From Pontibacter diazotrophicus (GTDB lineage Bacteria; Bacteroidota; Bacteroidia; Cytophagales; Hymenobacteraceae): a stretch of 64,000 bases of DNA. The notes under the pieces are model-generated. The model searched no databases. It worked only from the letters and a program-made list of their open reading frames with translations, and was not told where the DNA came from. Positions 60,905 through 64,000 of this stretch are shown piece after piece (positions within the stretch are counted from its first letter, which is position 1; every line of letters begins with the position of its first letter). The translations under genes were made by a program, and so were the position numbers. The DNA lies in contig NZ_QRGR01000008.1 in the NCBI RefSeq assembly GCF_003367245.1, positions 1 through 64,000 on the forward strand. Direction: 5' to 3'.

Positions 60905-61114
60905 TCAGTCTCTTTTCTTCAACTTATCCGTTTTGTCTTTATCGCCTGGTATCAGGAGCCTTTTGAGGATGAAGAAGATAACAGGAGCAAGGGCAAGGGC
61001 CAGTATCACCATCAGCACTACCTTCATTGCCTTTACAAAAATAGAGATGATGACTCCGGATATGATGATAGAGGCTACGAAGAGTAACCAGAAGTACAGG
61101 GTTTTCTTATCCAT
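60905..61114 (-). CDS. small two-helix membrane protein
   Basis: The 69-residue protein has two hydrophobic helices (about 6-26 and 30-52) and a basic tail (KRLLIPGDKDKTDKLKKRD). No family is recognised. It lies alone between convergent genes. Confidence 0.55.
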   Translation of the reverse strand: MDKKTLYFWLLFVASIIISGVIISIFVKAMKVVLMVILALALAPVIFFILKRLLIPGDKDKTDKLKKRD

Positions 61115-61161
61115 GAGTTCTAAATTTCAGTATGTGTGGGTGCTCCTGCAGGAGGGGCCTT

Positions 61162-61869
61162 TTAGCTCTTTTGCAGAAGAAGTTGCCACCTAAAGGCCCA
61201 CATCCATCGCAATTTATAGGTCCGTACACCTGCCTGCTTTACCAATTGTTGTAGTTCGTCGCGCTTGAACGCCCGCCACACCGAAAGCGGTGCATCGTTC
61301 TTTACGAGGTATGAGCCTGAGAAGGCGGTTGTAATATACTTAATAGAGTAGTAAGCCAGCCAGTGCCGGTGCAGGTCATTGATGATAACGCCTAGCTGTG
61401 CCTGCTGGTAGAGCTGCCGGAACATCTGCACCAGTTGTGCATCGGTAAAGTGATGGCAGAAGAGGCTGCAGACAATAACGTCATACGGTTGCTGAGCAAA
61501 TGTTTCCGAGAAAACATCGTGCTGCTCCACCCGAATCTCCTGAAAGTCTGCGCAGCGTTGGCGGGCGTACTGCACCATAAAATCGTTCGCATCTATCCCG
61601 ATAAGTTCTACGGGTATGTTTTTGCGCCTGGCCCAGCGGGCTATGTTTTTCAGGGTGTCGCCGCCGCCGCAGCCAATGTCTGCAATACGCAGGGGCTGGC
61701 TTTTATGCTTTGCCGCGAGCTTGCTAAGCGCATCCAGCACTACTTTGTGGCCACCCAGCCAATGGTTGATCACCTCCAGTTCGTCCAGGTTCCTGCGCAG
61801 GTCCTCACTGGATAGCGTCAGGTCATCCATCAGCTCCAGTTCGTTAGATCGCCGCTTTAGCATCCGCAT
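61162..61869 (-). CDS. SAM-dependent methyltransferase of the polyketide cluster
   Basis: The 235-residue enzyme has a class I methyltransferase fold, with SAM motif I IADIGCGGGDTLKNIARWA, the acidic residue after strand 2 (GIDAND) and VIVCSLFCHHFTDAQLVQMF. Its start overlaps the end of the type III polyketide synthase gene by 26 bases, so the two are co-expressed. It probably O- or C-methylates the polyketide product. Confidence 0.88.
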   Translation of the reverse strand: MRMLKRRSNELELMDDLTLSSEDLRRNLDELEVINHWLGGHKVVLDALSKLAAKHKSQPLRIADIGCGGGDTLKNIARWARRKNIPVELIGIDANDFMVQYARQRCADFQEIRVEQHDVFSETFAQQPYDVIVCSLFCHHFTDAQLVQMFRQLYQQAQLGVIINDLHRHWLAYYSIKYITTAFSGSYLVKNDAPLSVWRAFKRDELQQLVKQAGVRTYKLRWMWAFRWQLLLQKS

Positions 61870-62971
61870 AGTGTACTTTCAGTAACATAGACTCCAGGGT
61901 AAGGCCCGGCCCGAAGGCGAAACTCAGCACCGGCTCGTCCTGCTCGTCGGTGGTCAGGGTTTCCATCAGCGCCTTCAGCACAAACAGCACGGTGGCCGAC
62001 GACATATTTCCAAAATCGCGCAGCACCTGGTAAGCAAAGCGGTTGTCGTTACGCGTCATGCCTAGCTCCTGCTCAATTACCTCCAGTATGCGCCTGCCAC
62101 CTGGGTGTATGGCAAACAGCTTTATTTCTGATGCTTTTGTTTTCAGGCCTTGCAGCAATCGGTCCGTCAGCTCCTTTATTCCTTTCTGGATGAGGTCGGG
62201 CACATACGAGGAAAGCGTCATCTCAAAACCAGTGTCGCCGATGTGCCAGGCCATCTCGCTTTTACCCGCCGGGGCTATGTCGCAGTGGAAGGATTGTAGC
62301 TCCAGGCTTACCTCTCCGTTCGGCTGGCCCTGCATTAAAACGGCTGCGGCGCCATCCCCAAACAAAGCGTTCGATACAAGATGGTCCTGCTGCGCGTGCT
62401 TCTGAAAATGGATGGTGCAGATCTCCGTGCAGACCAGGATGACTTTGGCTTGCGGGTCGGATTTGCAAATGGCGTCTGCTAGTTTGATGGCGTTGAAGGC
62501 AGCGTAACACCCCATAAAGTTAACGGCAGTGCGCTGCACGCACGACGACAGCTCCAGCCGCTCTACAAGTTCAATATCCAGGCCCGGCGCATACATGCCG
62601 GTGCAACTGACCGTGATAAGATGCGTGATATCCGAGAGAGAAGCTGTTGAAGTGTGGTCCAGGCAGTTGCGGATAGCATTTTCAGATAAATCGACGGCAT
62701 ATTTACGATACTCATCCATGCGTTGCTGCACCGTCGGGAATGGCTCCAGTGTTGGGGTGTTAGGGTAAAAGGTGAAATCGCCGTTCTGGCGGGTGTAATC
62801 TTCCAGCACACTGTAGCGCTGCCCAATGCCCGACACGCGGTAAAGGGCCTTCAACTTTCGGGTATCTTGCTCATCAAACTGCAGCGCTGTTGCCATGAAA
62901 TCCGCAATTTGCATCTGCGGTATTTTGTTGGGTGGGTTAGCGGTACCTATGGCGCATATGTAGCTCTTCAT
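61844..62971 (-). CDS. type III polyketide synthase
   Basis: The 375-residue enzyme is a chalcone-synthase-like ketosynthase. The catalytic triad is visible: Cys155 in NFMGCYAAFNAI, His in LFAIHPGGRRILE and Asn in DFGNMSSATVLFV. The signature GPGLTLESMLL closes the fold. It extends an acyl-CoA starter with malonyl-CoA and cyclises the product to a pyrone, resorcinol or chromone-like compound. Methyltransferase and oxidoreductase genes follow the same orientation around it. Confidence 0.94.
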   Translation of the reverse strand: MKSYICAIGTANPPNKIPQMQIADFMATALQFDEQDTRKLKALYRVSGIGQRYSVLEDYTRQNGDFTFYPNTPTLEPFPTVQQRMDEYRKYAVDLSENAIRNCLDHTSTASLSDITHLITVSCTGMYAPGLDIELVERLELSSCVQRTAVNFMGCYAAFNAIKLADAICKSDPQAKVILVCTEICTIHFQKHAQQDHLVSNALFGDGAAAVLMQGQPNGEVSLELQSFHCDIAPAGKSEMAWHIGDTGFEMTLSSYVPDLIQKGIKELTDRLLQGLKTKASEIKLFAIHPGGRRILEVIEQELGMTRNDNRFAYQVLRDFGNMSSATVLFVLKALMETLTTDEQDEPVLSFAFGPGLTLESMLLKVHYADAKAAI

Positions 62972-63154
62972 GTATTTTTCGTTCGTTTACTGTTAATCGT
63001 TAGCTGCGCCATGAGATTGGCTACTACTGAACAGAAAACTCGAGGGATAGTTATAGCATCTGCCGGAATCCCAACAATGCTATACGCATTACGAGTAACG
63101 CTCTTAACTACGCAAGCGCCTGCAGATAAGATGTAAATAGAAGAAAAGGCAGTG

Positions 63155-64000
63155 TTAAAAAGGTTGCCCGTGCGTCTGGCGCATAATAAGCCTGATGGCA
63201 GGAGGCAAATGCTTTAGCATGCCCACTGCCACTTCTGATAACATTGGGCTTCCGAAAAGCTGCTGTACAGTGCGCCCCACCGTCAGGCGATTGGCGAACC
63301 TTTTTTTCCAGGAGTGGCTGTAGCCTTCCTCCAGTTGTTTTCTGTCGTGGCAGGTGCTGAAAAAATGCAGCACCTGCTCTGTCGCTATTTTGCCGGAATG
63401 TATGGCCATGGCCATGCCGTTGCCGCAGAGCGGCGTAATCATGCCTGCCGCGTCGCCGCACATGAGCATGTGGTTCTCGATACAGGTTTTGGTGGCAAAG
63501 GAGATTTCATTTATAACCTCCGGTTGCTCATATAGGAATTCCGCTTCTTCAAAAATCCGGCGCAGGTGGGGGTTACGGTAAAGCACGGCCTGTTCCATGG
63601 CGGGAATACTGCCATACTGCTTCAGGTTCTGGCGGGTTGTCAGGTAGCAGAAGCAGTAGCGGTCGTCTTCTATGGCCGAGATGCCGGCATAGCCATTCCT
63701 GAAGTTGTGGAGCGCAATCAGGTCTTTGGGGAAGTCGTAGCGGAGGTGGTATTTTACTCCGATATAGGGGGAGCGCGCCCGGAAGAAAGAGCGGTTCATC
63801 TGGCGGTCGAGGTTAGTGCGCTTGCCGTATGCTCCCAGCACCACCTTTGCCCGCAGGCTTTCGCCGCCAGAAAGGGCGACCGTGAAGGCATCGTCGGCAA
63901 AAGCAACCTCCTGCACCGTTTGATGCAGCCTGAACGTTGCCCCCTGCTCTTGTGCCAGTTGGTAAAGGTAATTGTCGAACGTAAACCGGCTGAGGCCAAA
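63155..64000 (-). CDS. FAD-dependent oxidoreductase of the polyketide cluster (5' part missing)
   Basis: The gene runs in from the right edge, so its start and N-terminal FAD-binding motif are not visible. The visible 281 residues include RFTFDNYLYQLAQEQGATFR, the glutathione-reductase-type end of the FAD site (MLMCGDAAGMITPLCGNGMA) and VVLGAYGKRTNLDRQM. This is the geranylgeranyl-reductase and flavin-monooxygenase family. It is the first gene of the polyketide set, and its stop is 183 bases before the synthase gene. It probably oxidises the polyketide. Confidence 0.85.
   Translation of the reverse strand, partial: FGLSRFTFDNYLYQLAQEQGATFRLHQTVQEVAFADDAFTVALSGGESLRAKVVLGAYGKRTNLDRQMNRSFFRARSPYIGVKYHLRYDFPKDLIALHNFRNGYAGISAIEDDRYCFCYLTTRQNLKQYGSIPAMEQAVLYRNPHLRRIFEEAEFLYEQPEVINEISFATKTCIENHMLMCGDAAGMITPLCGNGMAMAIHSGKIATEQVLHFFSTCHDRKQLEEGYSHSWKKRFANRLTVGRTVQQLFGSPMLSEVAVGMLKHLPPAIRLIMRQTHGQPF

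Overview
The window looks like a chromosome segment of a Bacteroidota (Cytophagales) bacterium, most likely a Pontibacter or close Hymenobacteraceae relative. This is inferred from gene content: SusC/SusD pairs with ECF sigma and FecR factors, LytS/LytTR, DUF4369-TlpA, an ISAon1-type transposase, TTTG/TAnnTTTG promoters and mostly absent Shine-Dalgarno sequences. No 16S rRNA is present to confirm it.

Layout: (1) 1-5.2 kb, left chromosomal flank: a GAF-domain protein cut by the window edge, a bestrophin-type channel, a STAS-like protein, several small unknown proteins and an AT-rich unknown gene. (2) 5.18-38.7 kb, an integrated genomic island of about 33.5 kb in a tRNA-Asn gene. A 44-bp copy of the tRNA 3' half lies at the left end beside a tyrosine integrase, and the complete tRNA-Asn lies at the right end. 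Near-identical 20-bp repeats just inside both ends look like integrase arm sites. (3) 38.7-64 kb, right chromosomal flank: 3-hydroxybutyryl-CoA dehydrogenase, PheS, a LytS/LytTR two-component pair, a TetR-TolC-MFP-RND efflux operon, envelope and redox proteins, a DnaA-box cluster, a histone-deacetylase-like enzyme, and a type III polyketide synthase cluster that continues past the right edge.

The island is a mosaic. Its first part carries a sulfated-glycan locus: ECF sigma factor, FecR-type anti-sigma factor, SusC, SusD, three sulfatases and an exported formylglycine-generating enzyme. There is no glycoside hydrolase or lyase. Then come a TlpA-like thioredoxin; three short cassette genes, each followed by an attC-like palindrome with no integron integrase; a serine recombinase with a large palindrome; and a long repeat array in which AGCA recurs every 10-11 bp. 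A decayed integrase C-terminus at 29.0-29.2 kb begins a second module: a coiled-coil protein, an excisionase-like HTH, a RepA-like ATPase and small unknowns. This module is followed by a defense segment on the minus strand: a CBASS operon with a membrane-anchored Sa_NUDIX effector, a CD-NTase and an E2-like protein, plus a 38-residue gene and a fragment of a type III-like restriction enzyme. A decayed ISAon1-family transposase lies just inside the right end.

The observations most worth following up are the CBASS operon and its small neighbour, the cassette array without integrase, the two helically phased repeat arrays, the sulfatase-only glycan locus, the strong terminator at 36.7 kb with no gene upstream, and the possible oriC at 59.7 kb.
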